The position numbers and the translations under genes are program-made. DNA of 64,000 nucleotides from CAIWHR01 sp963781285 (GTDB lineage Bacteria > Pseudomonadota > Gammaproteobacteria > Burkholderiales > Casimicrobiaceae), in assembly GCA_963781285.1 (NCBI GenBank), contig CAWAFI010000019.1, forward strand, positions 1-64,000. The letters run 5' to 3'. The notes under the pieces were generated by a model. The model was given only the letters and a program-made list of their open reading frames with translations. It did no database searches and was not told where the DNA came from. Shown one piece after another: positions 37,956 to 46,726 of this stretch (its first letter is position 1; the number at the start of each line of letters is the position of its first letter).

Positions 37956-39286
37956 CAATTGAGCTCTTCCAGCCGGATACGGACCACCTTCCCGTTCACG
38001 GTCGGCAGCGCCTCGATCTTCGCAATCGCGTCGACGACACGTTTTTCGATCGTCCGGTGCGTGAGCAGGATGATATCGGTCTGCTCCTCGCCCTCGGACG
38101 GCTCCTTCTGGATCATCGCGTCGATCGAGATCTCGCGGTCGGCCAGGATTCGCGTGATGTCGGCCAGCACGCCCGGCTTGTCCTGCACGCGCATCCGCAG
38201 GTAGTAACTGGTCTCGACCTCGCCCATCGGCAGGAACGGCACGTCGGAAAGCTGGTCTGGCTGGAACGCGAGGTGCGGCACGCGATGCTCCGGGTCTGCC
38301 GTGTGCATTCGCGTGACATCGACGAGGTCGGCGATGACGGCGCTCGCCGTCGGCTCGGCGCCCGCACCCGCGCCGTAGTACAGCGTCGGCCCGACCGCGT
38401 CGCCCTTGACGAGCACGGCATTCATCACACCTTCGACGTTGGCGATCAGCCGCTTGCTCGGGATCAGCGTCGGATGGACGCGCAGCTCGATCCCGGCGTT
38501 CGTGCGCCGCGTGATACCGAGCAGCTTGATCCGGTAGCCCAGCTCCTCGGCGTAGCGGATGTCTTCGCGCGTCAGTTTCGAGATGCCTTCGGTGTAGACC
38601 TTGTCGAACTGCATCGGCACGCCGAACGCGATCGCCGACATGATCGTGAGCTTGTGCGCGGCGTCGATCCCCTCGATGTCGAACGTCGGATCGGCCTCGG
38701 CGTAACCGTGCGCCTGCGCATCTTTCAATGCCATGTCAAACGACTCGCCCTTCTCGCGCATCTCGGAGAGGATGAAATTCGACGTGCCGTTGATGATGCC
38801 GGCGATCCATTCGATGCGGTTGGCGGTCAGGCCTTCGCGCAGGGCCTTGATGATCGGGATGCCACCCGCCACCGCGCCTTCGAACGCAACCATCACGCCC
38901 TTCGCGTGCGCGGCGGCGAAGATCTCGTTGCCGTGGCGCGCGAGCAACGCCTTGTTGGCGGTGACCACGTGCTTGCCGTTGGCGATCGCCTGCAGGATCA
39001 ACGTGCGCGCCGGCTCGATGCCGCCGATGAGCTCCACGACGATGTCGATGTCCGGATGCCCGAGCACCACGCTCGCATCGTCGGTGAGGTTGATCCCCTT
39101 GGCGCCCCGCGTCACTGCGCGCGCGCGGTCGAGTGCGCGCTCGGCGATCCACGTGATGCGGATGGGCCGGCCGGCGCGACGCGTGATCTCTTCCTCGTTG
39201 CGTGACAAGACGGTCCACGTGCCGAGCCCGACGGTCCCGATGCCGAGCAGGCCCACCTGCAACGGCTTCATCTGCGCGTTGCCCAT
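37955..39286 (-). CDS. hom: homoserine dehydrogenase
   Basis: 443 residues. NAD(P)-dependent reduction of aspartate semialdehyde to homoserine. VGLLGIGTVGLGT is the dinucleotide-binding loop, NGKHVVTANKALLA and EGAVAGGIPIIKALREGL are catalytic-domain motifs, and INGTSNFILS is conserved. A C-terminal ACT domain (YYLRMRVQDKPGVLADITR) should give threonine feedback control. ATG 39286 has AGGGTG about 8 bases upstream; the alternative ATG 39271 would also leave the Rossmann motif intact. Confidence 0.95.
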   Translation of the reverse strand: MGNAQMKPLQVGLLGIGTVGLGTWTVLSRNEEEITRRAGRPIRITWIAERALDRARAVTRGAKGINLTDDASVVLGHPDIDIVVELIGGIEPARTLILQAIANGKHVVTANKALLARHGNEIFAAAHAKGVMVAFEGAVAGGIPIIKALREGLTANRIEWIAGIINGTSNFILSEMREKGESFDMALKDAQAHGYAEADPTFDIEGIDAAHKLTIMSAIAFGVPMQFDKVYTEGISKLTREDIRYAEELGYRIKLLGITRRTNAGIELRVHPTLIPSKRLIANVEGVMNAVLVKGDAVGPTLYYGAGAGAEPTASAVIADLVDVTRMHTADPEHRVPHLAFQPDQLSDVPFLPMGEVETSYYLRMRVQDKPGVLADITRILADREISIDAMIQKEPSEGEEQTDIILLTHRTIEKRVVDAIAKIEALPTVNGKVVRIRLEELN

Positions 39287-39288
39287 CG

Positions 39289-40494
39289 TCACCCTTTCAA
39301 TATGCCGTCCTCGCGAAACATCTGCTTGATGCCGCGAATTGCCTGCCGGGTCCGGCTCTCGTTCTCGATCATCGCGAAGCGGACGTATCCGTCGCCGAAT
39401 TCGCCGAAGCCGATTCCCGGCGACACCGACACCTTCGCCTGCGCGAGCAGCTTCTTCGTGAATTCGAGCGAGCCCGCCGCGCAATACGGCTCCGGGATCT
39501 TCGCCCACACGTACATCGACGCCTTCGGGATGTCGACCATCCAGCCGGCCTCGTGCAGCCCCTTCACCAGTACGTCGCGGCGCTTCTGGTAACGCAGCGC
39601 GATCTCGGCGACGCACTCCTGCGGCCCTTCGAGCGCGGCGATCGCGGCCACCTGGATCGGCGTGAATGTGCCGTAGTCGTGGTAGCCCTTGATGCGCGAC
39701 AGCGCGTAGACGAGATCCCGGTTGCCGACCATGTAGCCGATCCGCCAGCCCGCCATGTTGTAGCTCTTCGACATCGTGAAGAACTCGACGGCGATCTCGC
39801 GCGCGCCTTCGACCTGCATGATCGACGGTGCCTTCCAGCCGTCGAACGTGATGTCGGCATACGCGAGGTCGTGGACGACCCAGATGCCGTGCTCCTTCGC
39901 CAGCGCGACGATCTTCTCGAAGAACGGCAGCTCGACGCACTGCGCCGTCGGGTTCGACGGAAAGTTGATGATCAACATCTTCGGCTTCGGGAACGTCATG
40001 TGGATCGCGGCTTCGAGCTCGGCGAAGAAATCGACGTCCGGCGTGATCGGCACGTGCCTGATATCGCCGCCGGCGATCACCGGTCCGTAGATGTGGATCG
40101 GATAGCTCGGGTTCGGCACCAGCACCGTGTCGCCCTGCCCCAGCGTGGCGAGCGCGAGGTGCGCGATCCCCTCCTTGGAGCCGATGGTGACGATCGCCTC
40201 GGTTTCGGGGTCGAACGACACGCCGTAGCGCCGCTCGTACCAGTGGCAGATCGCGCGCCGCAGCCGCGGGATCCCTTTGGACACCGAGTAGCCGTGCGTG
40301 TCGGGCCGCAGCACGGTCTCGACCAGTTTGTCGACGATGTGCCGCGGCGTCGGGCCGTCGGGATTGCCCATCCCGAAGTCGATGATGTCCTCGCCCCGGC
40401 GGCGCGCCGCCATCTTGAGCTCGGACGTGATGTTGAAGACGTACGGCGGGAGGCGCGTGAGGCGCTCGAACTCGGTAGCGGGGGAGGCGGACAT
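39289..40494 (-). CDS. alaC: alanine transaminase (class I/II aminotransferase)
   Basis: 401 residues. Pyruvate/glutamate aminotransferase of the AlaC type. DFGMGNPDGPTP begins the fold, TIGSKEGIAHLALATLGQGD and PNPSYPIHIYG lie in the substrate domain, and the PLP lysine is in FTMSKSYNMAGWRIGY. It lies 2 bp before hom and opens an alaC-hom-thrC operon, an order common in betaproteobacteria. Confidence 0.92.
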   Translation of the reverse strand: MSASPATEFERLTRLPPYVFNITSELKMAARRRGEDIIDFGMGNPDGPTPRHIVDKLVETVLRPDTHGYSVSKGIPRLRRAICHWYERRYGVSFDPETEAIVTIGSKEGIAHLALATLGQGDTVLVPNPSYPIHIYGPVIAGGDIRHVPITPDVDFFAELEAAIHMTFPKPKMLIINFPSNPTAQCVELPFFEKIVALAKEHGIWVVHDLAYADITFDGWKAPSIMQVEGAREIAVEFFTMSKSYNMAGWRIGYMVGNRDLVYALSRIKGYHDYGTFTPIQVAAIAALEGPQECVAEIALRYQKRRDVLVKGLHEAGWMVDIPKASMYVWAKIPEPYCAAGSLEFTKKLLAQAKVSVSPGIGFGEFGDGYVRFAMIENESRTRQAIRGIKQMFREDGILKG

Positions 40495-40614
40495 GCGGGT
40501 CTTTCTGCGTAAGCGCCCGGAACCGTCCGAGCGACGTGAAAGCGTGAAGGGAGCTACAATCCTAACCAATTTAACGGTTTACCGCAATGCACAAGTCGCT
40601 GCATATTGAAGTAT

Positions 40615-40681
40615 GGCCGATCCCCTATCGCGTTGGAACGTCGCCGACTCGGCGACGCTCAACGCTGATAGGGGATCGGCC
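40615..40681. repeat. long near-perfect hairpin upstream of alaC
   Basis: A 15-bp perfect inverted repeat (ggccgatcccctatc at 40615-40629 and its complement at 40667-40681) continues after a one-base bulge as gcgttg/caacgc. It encloses a second hairpin (gtcgccgactcggcgac). It lies about 120 bp upstream of alaC, in the divergent intergenic region. It could be a regulatory hairpin, a bidirectional terminator or a small mobile repeat; no T-run follows on either side. Confidence 0.7.
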
Positions 40682-40743
40682 AGGTCATTGGACACAAACC
40701 GAGCGGACCGCGAGCGACTTTCGGCTGCGGGCGCCGTGCATCG

Positions 40744-41120
40744 CATGAAGTTTCATCTTTCGATGCCGGCGGGGAACGTCGTAACGGGCTTCGGGCCCGA
40801 CTGGGTGAGGATCGGCCTGGTGGAGCACCGCGCCAGTTTCGTGCTCACCTCGGAGGCCATTAATACGGGCTGGGCCGCGGCCGGCTTCGACGCTTTGACC
40901 GAGGCCGATTTCGCGGGGCTGCTCGCTTACGCACCGGAGATCGTTCTGCTCGGCACCGGCCATGAGATCCGCTTTCCGCATCCGCGGCTCACGCATGCAG
41001 CTCACCGACGCGCGCGTCGGCTTGGAGGTGATGGACACGGCGGCCGCGTGCCGGACGTTCAACATCCTCGCGGCCGAGGGCCGCAAGGTCGTCGCGGCGT
41101 TGATCGTCGGCGAATCGTGA
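40744..41120 (+). CDS. Mth938/DUF498-domain protein, frameshifted
   Basis: ATG 40744 starts MKFHLSMPAGNVVTGFGPDW, then DALTEADFAGLLAYAPEIVL and GTGHEIRFPHPRL, typical of the small Mth938-like fold linked to respiratory-complex assembly proteins. At about 40992 the frame shifts by one: reading resumes as MQLTDARVGLEVMDTAAACR, FNILAAEGRKVVAALIVGES and stops at TGA 41118. With one base corrected the protein is about 125 residues, the normal length. Confidence 0.75.
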
Positions 41121-41183
41121 GACCCGTCGACCGGCGATTGTGAGCGCCGCGGGCGGGGCGCTCCCCGGTCTCCGATGTTGCGA

Positions 41184-41603
41184 TCACAGCCGGTCAGTGA
41201 CGAGAACGCGCCCTTTGGCGCCGACCGCTGTCTCTCCATCCGCGCCCTTGATCCGGCCGCGCAACTCGACGACATCGCCGCGCAGCTTGGCGTTCGGCGT
41301 GACGCGGACGACCAGCCATTCGAGGCGGATCGTCTCGTCGGCGAACACGGGGCGGCGAAAGCGCTGCCAGAATTCCAGCCCGACCATCGCGCCGCGCTTG
41401 GAAAAATGCGCCGCGGTCAGCGCCAGTAGCAGTGCGGTGGTATGCGTGCCGCTGGCGATGAGGCGCCGGTAGCGGGTCTGCGCTGCGAACCCGGCGTCGT
41501 GATGGACCGGGTTGTCGTCGCCGACCTCGCGCGCGAACCGCGCCACCCTCGCCGGCGTGAGGACAACCTCGGACGAGAATCGCTCTCCGGCGCGGATGCT
41601 CAT
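41184..41603 (-). CDS. MaoC-type (R)-specific enoyl-CoA hydratase/dehydratase
   Basis: 139 residues with a single hot-dog domain. The hydratase motif is in FAREVGDDNPVHHDAGFA (D-x4-H-like), followed by IASGTHTTALLLALTAAHF and DVVELRGRIKGADGETAV. It is likely to hydrate a 2-enoyl-CoA in fatty-acid or polyester metabolism. ATG 41603 is chosen over GTG 41609. No operon partner is evident. Confidence 0.8.
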   Translation of the reverse strand: MSIRAGERFSSEVVLTPARVARFAREVGDDNPVHHDAGFAAQTRYRRLIASGTHTTALLLALTAAHFSKRGAMVGLEFWQRFRRPVFADETIRLEWLVVRVTPNAKLRGDVVELRGRIKGADGETAVGAKGRVLVTDRL

Positions 41604-41779
41604 GGACACTCAGGGCCAACCAATCGAAATCGGTCTCTTGCAGTCGCCCGCGGGCGTGACGATCACGATTCCGCGGTCGCGCATAGCTCGAGCACAAGCC
41701 TACTACCCTCGGGACCAATCTGGCAAAACGCACCGCCGAAGGGCGGTCTCCGGTCGGATTTCGGAAGCGCCGCAAACCA

Positions 41780-43357
41780 TTACCACCGGCACCCGGTATC
41801 CGTCACCGTATCCTTGAGCAGGAACGGGATTGCCAACAGGCCCATACCCGCATACGCGTCGCGGCAATCGGGCTGGGCCGCCTTTTGCATTGCCCGGCCG
41901 AGCTTCGATTCAGGTTCAGGTGGCGGTGGAAAGAGGTTGAGCGGCACGACACTGGTGCGTCGCGAATCGGTGGGCGCGCCCTCGCGGCCCGGCTTGCGCG
42001 TCGAATCGAGGTCGAGGCGCGGCGGGGCGCCCGCGGCCGGTGCATCGCCGGCAGAAGGCGTGCGCGGCTTGAAGATATCATCGGCGTCGCTCGGCGCCCC
42101 GTATTGCAGCCGCGGCAACGGCTCCATACCGGGCGCTTCGCGCGATGCAGGTGGACGCGCGGTGTCGGCGTCGATGCTGCGCGGCCCTTCGCCTTCGAGG
42201 CGCGGCGCGAGCGCGGGGGCCTCGCGCGGCATCGAGGGTTGAGCAGGCGGCGCGATCGCGCGCTCGATCGTCCGCCCCGGCTCGGCTGCGACGGGAGGTG
42301 CGGATCTGGGCGGCACTTCACGCGGGACGGTCGCGGCCGGCGCCTCGCGCGGCGCGGCGGGCTGCACCGAAGGGGTGACCTGGGGTTCAGGCTTCGATGG
42401 CGCCGGTGGTTCCATTCTGGCCGGCGCTTCGACGGGCGTCTCACGGGGCACTGATTCCGTTGGCACCGTCGGCTCCTTGTCGGCTTTCGGCGGCGCCTCG
42501 CGTTCGAGGCGCGGAGGAGCCTCTACCGGCGCTTCACGCGCAGCAGGCGGCGGCACCGGGGGGACGACCGCCGGTTCGACCTTCGGCGGGGCCTCGCGTT
42601 CGAACCGCGGCGGCGCCTCGGCCGGCGCATCGCCGCGGATGGGAACCTCGGGTTGCGGGATCGACTCGCGCTCGATCGTTGCCGACGGCGAAATTGCGGG
42701 CCGCGGGAGCGCCGCGGCGGGCAACTCGGTCGGCGCCGGGGACGGCACGGTCGGCGCCGACTCCGGCGCGACCTTGCGCGGAGCGTCGAGATCGACGCGC
42801 GGCACCGTTTCGACGGGGGGGTCGCGCGGCGTTGTTTCCGCGCGCGGGTCGACAATCTTGTCGACGACGTCGGGCGCGCCGGGATCGACGCGTGGCAATG
42901 CTTCGGCCGGAGGCGTCGCCTCGTGGGGTACTGGCGCTTCGCCAGCAGGCGGCGCGCTCGGGGGTGCAATCACCGGGGGCGGGCCCGGTGGATTGACGTC
43001 GGTGTCGCCGGATGGAGGCGCGACCGGGCGCAACTCGCGCGGCGGGGGACTCGACGTAGCTGCCCGACCCGCCGTTGCGCCGGCCCGACGCGCGAGCGCT
43101 GAACCCGTCGCCGCCTGATCGGCGCCGCGGGATGCCCTGAAGACGGAGCCCTCTTCGGGCGCGAGCGAGCGAAGCGTCACCGCGAACGGCAGCGATCGCC
43201 ATCCGCCGCGTCGGCTGGCGCCACCGGGCTCGGGCTCGCCGAACACGACGACGACCAGAACGTGGAGCAGCATCGACAGCACCACGAACTGGACGAATGG
43301 CGGTTCTACTGCCGTGCGGCGGAGTCGAGTCGGCGGGGGGATGAAATGGGTGACCAC
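41780..43357 (-). CDS. proline-rich membrane-anchored protein, TonB-like layout
   Basis: About 525 residues. One N-terminal transmembrane segment (FVQFVVLSMLLHVLVVVVFG) is followed by roughly 400 residues of proline/alanine/glutamate-rich periplasmic stalk. The stalk has loose repeats of the type REAPVEAPPRLEREAPPK, EAPPRFEREAPPKVEP and PRETPVEAPARMEPP. A small conserved C-terminal domain follows (GRAMQKAAQPDCRDAYAGMG, ending TDTGCRW with two cysteines). The layout recalls TonB, but no TonB C-terminal motif is seen. The start is uncertain; the frame is open to 43393. Confidence 0.65.
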   Translation of the reverse strand: MVTHFIPPPTRLRRTAVEPPFVQFVVLSMLLHVLVVVVFGEPEPGGASRRGGWRSLPFAVTLRSLAPEEGSVFRASRGADQAATGSALARRAGATAGRAATSSPPPRELRPVAPPSGDTDVNPPGPPPVIAPPSAPPAGEAPVPHEATPPAEALPRVDPGAPDVVDKIVDPRAETTPRDPPVETVPRVDLDAPRKVAPESAPTVPSPAPTELPAAALPRPAISPSATIERESIPQPEVPIRGDAPAEAPPRFEREAPPKVEPAVVPPVPPPAAREAPVEAPPRLEREAPPKADKEPTVPTESVPRETPVEAPARMEPPAPSKPEPQVTPSVQPAAPREAPAATVPREVPPRSAPPVAAEPGRTIERAIAPPAQPSMPREAPALAPRLEGEGPRSIDADTARPPASREAPGMEPLPRLQYGAPSDADDIFKPRTPSAGDAPAAGAPPRLDLDSTRKPGREGAPTDSRRTSVVPLNLFPPPPEPESKLGRAMQKAAQPDCRDAYAGMGLLAIPFLLKDTVTDTGCRW

Positions 43358-43624
43358 AACGATCGCGCCGCGCCGCGGCGGCCGCGCGCGCACGACGCGC
43401 GACTAGCGCTCCGGTGCGCCCGCGAGCACGCAACGGTAGGTCAACGCGACGATGAACGCAACCCGGCAACGGGCGCGGTGGCGTCCGTGGGACCCAAGGC
43501 ACAACTGCCGGCAGCCGCCATCACATCGCGCGAACCACTCATGGCACGCGAAGGCGCCGTCGCTGCCGCGGAGACCGGACCTGGTCGATGCCTTCCGGCC
43601 CCGTCACGACGAAGAAGCCCGTGC

Positions 43625-43894
43625 TCAGGCCTTCTTTTGCCAGGAAATGCAATACCCTTGCGGGCTGATCGTTCCTTCGACGATCTTGCAGCCGTTAGGC
43701 GCAACGAAGAAATTGCAGTTGCTGCATTGTTTGTCGCCGTTCGGCTTGTCCTGGTATTTCATCGACTCCTTCGTAGCCTTCTGCTGCGCGAGGGCCTGCC
43801 TTGCCGGACCGACGCCCGCCACCAGCGCGGTGCCGGCGAACAGCGCTCCGCCCTTCAGGATCGCGCGGCGCCACAGTTTCGCTCTGTCGTCCAT
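43625..43894 (-). CDS. high-potential iron-sulfur protein (HiPIP)
   Basis: 89 residues. A twin-arginine leader (WRRAILKGGALFAGTALVAG) is cleaved near ALAQQ. The small mature domain carries four [4Fe-4S] cysteines at 57, 60, 69 and 82 (CSNCNFF, NGCKIV, GYCISW). It is a periplasmic one-electron carrier. ATG 43894 gives the normal length; the longer open frame lacks family similarity. Confidence 0.93.
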   Translation of the reverse strand: MDDRAKLWRRAILKGGALFAGTALVAGVGPARQALAQQKATKESMKYQDKPNGDKQCSNCNFFVAPNGCKIVEGTISPQGYCISWQKKA

Positions 43895-44227
43895 CGGTAA
43901 AATCTCCTTCGTAAATCCTACAAAAGCGCATCGCCCCGCCTGCCAGGCGAAGCGCAGCGGCCGAACTCGGAGCCTGCTCCGGACGGCCGGGCGGCTGGAG
44001 CTGTGCACGGCACCGAAGCATGCTTCGATCCATGCGCCACCGAGCACGTTTCGTTCCAGTTGCGCGCGCGGTGCGCCGAAGGGACGGCACGTCGTGGCGC
44101 AGTCATCGAAAAGCGGGTGGCCCGTGTGCGGCCACGCGCGGGTTGGGTGGCCGCCGCGGGCCGGGTACCCGCTCGATGACGCGCTTTGCGCCGCCACGCG
44201 CCAAGGTCACGGCGGCGCACCGCGCTT
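43895..44227. other. intergenic region, nothing recognised
   Basis: It separates HiPIP from the ABC-2 permease gene. Open frames here are GC-driven shadows without motifs, and no terminator or promoter stands out. Confidence 0.4.
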
Positions 44228-45061
44228 TCATTCCCCCATCTGCAGCAGCGTGCCGTGATTGCGCGCGTAGCGCACGGCCCACGCGAACACGGCGGCGCCG
44301 AGCGCGAGGTAGACAAGGTTCAACGCCGCCGCGGCCCAGAAAATGTCCCATCGGAACACGCCGTGCAGCAGCACGCCACGCATTCCTTCGAACACGTACG
44401 CCGACGGAGTTGCCCACGCGACTGCCTGCATCCAGCCCGGCAGCACGGCAATCGGATAGTAGACGCCGGACACTGGCGCCACCACGAAGATAGCCGCCCA
44501 CGCGAGCTCCTCGGCGCCCAGTCCGAGCCGCATGATCATCCCCGACATCGCGAGCCCGATGCCCCAGCCGAACACGAGCAGATTGATGAAGAAAGCGATC
44601 AGCGGCAGGCCGAGCGAGAAGATCGAGAACCGGAACAAGAGATAGGCGAAGACGCACGCGCCACCGACGCCGATCAGCGCGCGCAGGATGCTCATCGCCA
44701 GCTGGCCCGCGATGAACTCCGGCAAGGTCAGCGGCGACACGAACAGATTGCCGAGGTTCCGCGCATAGAGCTCCTCGATGAACGTGAGCGATACACCGAG
44801 CTGGCCGCGGAACAGCACGTCCCACAGCAGGACGGCGCCGATGAAAAAGCCGGGGGCGTCACGAAGGAAATTGTTGGTCGGCGCGAGGTAGAGCGTGACG
44901 AACGCCCAGACGACCATCGTCACGGTCGGGTAGTACATCATCGACACGATGCGCGTCCACGACTTGACGATCAGATACGCGTGCCGGCGCAGCACGGCGC
45001 GTATGCGCATAACGGAGGCGGCGGCGCCGGTGACGCGCTCGACGGTGCGGGTCGCGTCCAT
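44228..45061 (-). CDS. ABC-2 type export permease
   Basis: 277 residues with six hydrophobic segments (YYPTVTMVVWAFVTLYLA, GVGGACVFAYLLFRFSIFSL, WAAIFVVAPVSGVYYPIAVL) and the ABC-2 pattern WATPSAYVFEGMRGVLLHG. The ATG overlaps the TGA of the ATPase gene. Together they form a simple exporter, with unknown cargo (lipid, polysaccharide or drug). Confidence 0.85.
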   Translation of the reverse strand: MDATRTVERVTGAAASVMRIRAVLRRHAYLIVKSWTRIVSMMYYPTVTMVVWAFVTLYLAPTNNFLRDAPGFFIGAVLLWDVLFRGQLGVSLTFIEELYARNLGNLFVSPLTLPEFIAGQLAMSILRALIGVGGACVFAYLLFRFSIFSLGLPLIAFFINLLVFGWGIGLAMSGMIMRLGLGAEELAWAAIFVVAPVSGVYYPIAVLPGWMQAVAWATPSAYVFEGMRGVLLHGVFRWDIFWAAAALNLVYLALGAAVFAWAVRYARNHGTLLQMGE

Positions 45062-45849
45062 CACAAGGTCGTGATTTCCTCGGCGCCGCAGCCCGCGGCG
45101 GGCTCACCCGAGCGACCGCGCGCGATATCGAGGAACACTTCCTCCATGTTGGCGCGGCCATAGCGCGCAAGCAGCGCCTGCGGCGAGCCCTGGTCGACGA
45201 CCAGGCCCGCGCGCAGCATGATCACGTCGTCGCACATCCGCTCGACCTCGCCCATGTGGTGCGAGGCGAGCAGCATCGTGCAGCCGGTACGGCGCTGGTA
45301 GCCCTCGAGGTAGGTCCGCATCCGGTCGCCGATGTCCGGATCGAGCGAAGCCGTCGGCTCGTCGAGCAGCAGCACGTCGGGCTCGTTGATCACCGCTTTG
45401 GCCAGCGACACGCGCGTGCGCTGTCCCGCGGAAAGGCTCCCGTACGGCCGCGTGAGCAGGTCGATCAGGTCGCATTCCCCGGCCACGGCGGCGATGCGCT
45501 CGCGCGCGTGACGTACGCCGTAGAGGTCGGCGAACACGGCGAGGTTCTCCTGCACCGTGAGCCGCTTCGGCAGGTCGACGTATGGCGACGTAAAGTTGAT
45601 CCGCGGCAGCACACGGTGACGGTGCTTCGGCATCTCGAAGCCCAGCACCGTGACATGACCCGCGGTCGGAGTCAGCACACCGAGCAGCATCGACAGGGTT
45701 GTTGTCTTGCCAGCGCCGTTGCCGCCGAGAAGCGCCGTCGTCGTTCCCGCCCGCACCACGAACGAAATGCCTCGCACCGCGGCGACCGCCCCATAGGACT
45801 TGTGGAGATCCGCGACGGCGATCGCGGCGTCGGTGGGCGTCATGCGCAT
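45061..45849 (-). CDS. ABC-2 exporter ATP-binding protein
   Basis: 262 residues with Walker A GGNGAGKTT, signature LSAGQRTRVSLAKA, Walker B VLLLDEPTASLDPD and switch LLASHHMGEVE. It is of the CcmA/NodI type and energises the adjacent permease. Confidence 0.9.
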   Translation of the reverse strand: MRMTPTDAAIAVADLHKSYGAVAAVRGISFVVRAGTTTALLGGNGAGKTTTLSMLLGVLTPTAGHVTVLGFEMPKHRHRVLPRINFTSPYVDLPKRLTVQENLAVFADLYGVRHARERIAAVAGECDLIDLLTRPYGSLSAGQRTRVSLAKAVINEPDVLLLDEPTASLDPDIGDRMRTYLEGYQRRTGCTMLLASHHMGEVERMCDDVIMLRAGLVVDQGSPQALLARYGRANMEEVFLDIARGRSGEPAAGCGAEEITTL

Positions 45850-45985
45850 TGGGCGCGGAGGTGGCGCCGCCGCAGGCCCTCGATGCGCAGCGCGAGCGGC
45901 GATTGTAGCGGAACCCGGGGGCTCGCCACCCGCGCTCGACGAGCACGCATCCCCGGCTAGGCGCCGTCAACGTACGGCCAGCGGA

Positions 45986-46690
45986 TCAGCATTGAATCGT
46001 GTGCCGGCAGAACTGCGACAGCTCGCGCACGACCGTCTGCCCGCCGACCGGTTGCCGTGCCTTGCCTTCCCCGTATTCCATCGCCAGCTTGAAATCGTAT
46101 TTGCGGAAGAATGCGTCGAACTGCTCGGCGCCGACGGTGCCGACGGCGTGCAGCTCGTCTGCAGCCGCGTCGTAATCGAGCAGGATCGCGGCCAGCGGCT
46201 GCGGTGCGGGGCCAGCCAGCACGCGCGCGCCGTGCGCCGGATCGTAGACGCTGTGGTCGGCGCAGCAGTGGATTACGCGCGCGTCGGAGGTTGCCGACTT
46301 TTGCGGCTGGTAACGGATGAACGAGACGTCACGCGTCGGATACGCGAGCTTGTGCGCACAGATCGCCGAGAACGCGACCACCGCCCGCGCGGGACCGACG
46401 CCACCGTTCCACGCGTAGGTCGCGCCATCCTCGCGCCGCAGCGTCGCGGGGACGGTAACGGGGCGCTCGAGGTTCAGCAGGAAGCACGGCGTCCCGGCAT
46501 ACGGATAGTGAAAGACATAGTTCGTCTCGATCGCGAGCGCGCGCGTCCGCAGCGGCGCGCCGTGTACGTCGACGAGACGCGTGCGTTCGTACATTCGCGG
46601 TGCGGCACTGGCCCAGGCGCCGGGCAATGCGTTCAGACCCGCGGCGCCGCCAAGCGCTGCGCACGATTCGAGGAATTTGCGCCGTTCCAT
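45986..46690 (-). CDS. Tat-exported Rieske [2Fe-2S] domain protein
   Basis: 234 residues. A Tat leader (MERRKFLESCAALGGAAGLN) precedes the mature part. The cluster ligands are read as C111-x-H113 (AICAHKLAYP) and C143-x2-H146 (CCADHSVYDPAHG), the Rieske arrangement, with the glycine/proline-rich loop GPAPQPL closing the site. No cytochrome b or oxidase partner gene is adjacent, so the redox partner is unknown. It lies 36 bp downstream of the deacetylase gene on the same strand. Confidence 0.85.
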   Translation of the reverse strand: MERRKFLESCAALGGAAGLNALPGAWASAAPRMYERTRLVDVHGAPLRTRALAIETNYVFHYPYAGTPCFLLNLERPVTVPATLRREDGATYAWNGGVGPARAVVAFSAICAHKLAYPTRDVSFIRYQPQKSATSDARVIHCCADHSVYDPAHGARVLAGPAPQPLAAILLDYDAAADELHAVGTVGAEQFDAFFRKYDFKLAMEYGEGKARQPVGGQTVVRELSQFCRHTIQC

Positions 46691-46726
46691 CGTCCGTTCC
46701 GCCTTTCGCCTCGTCGCCTCCCAGGC

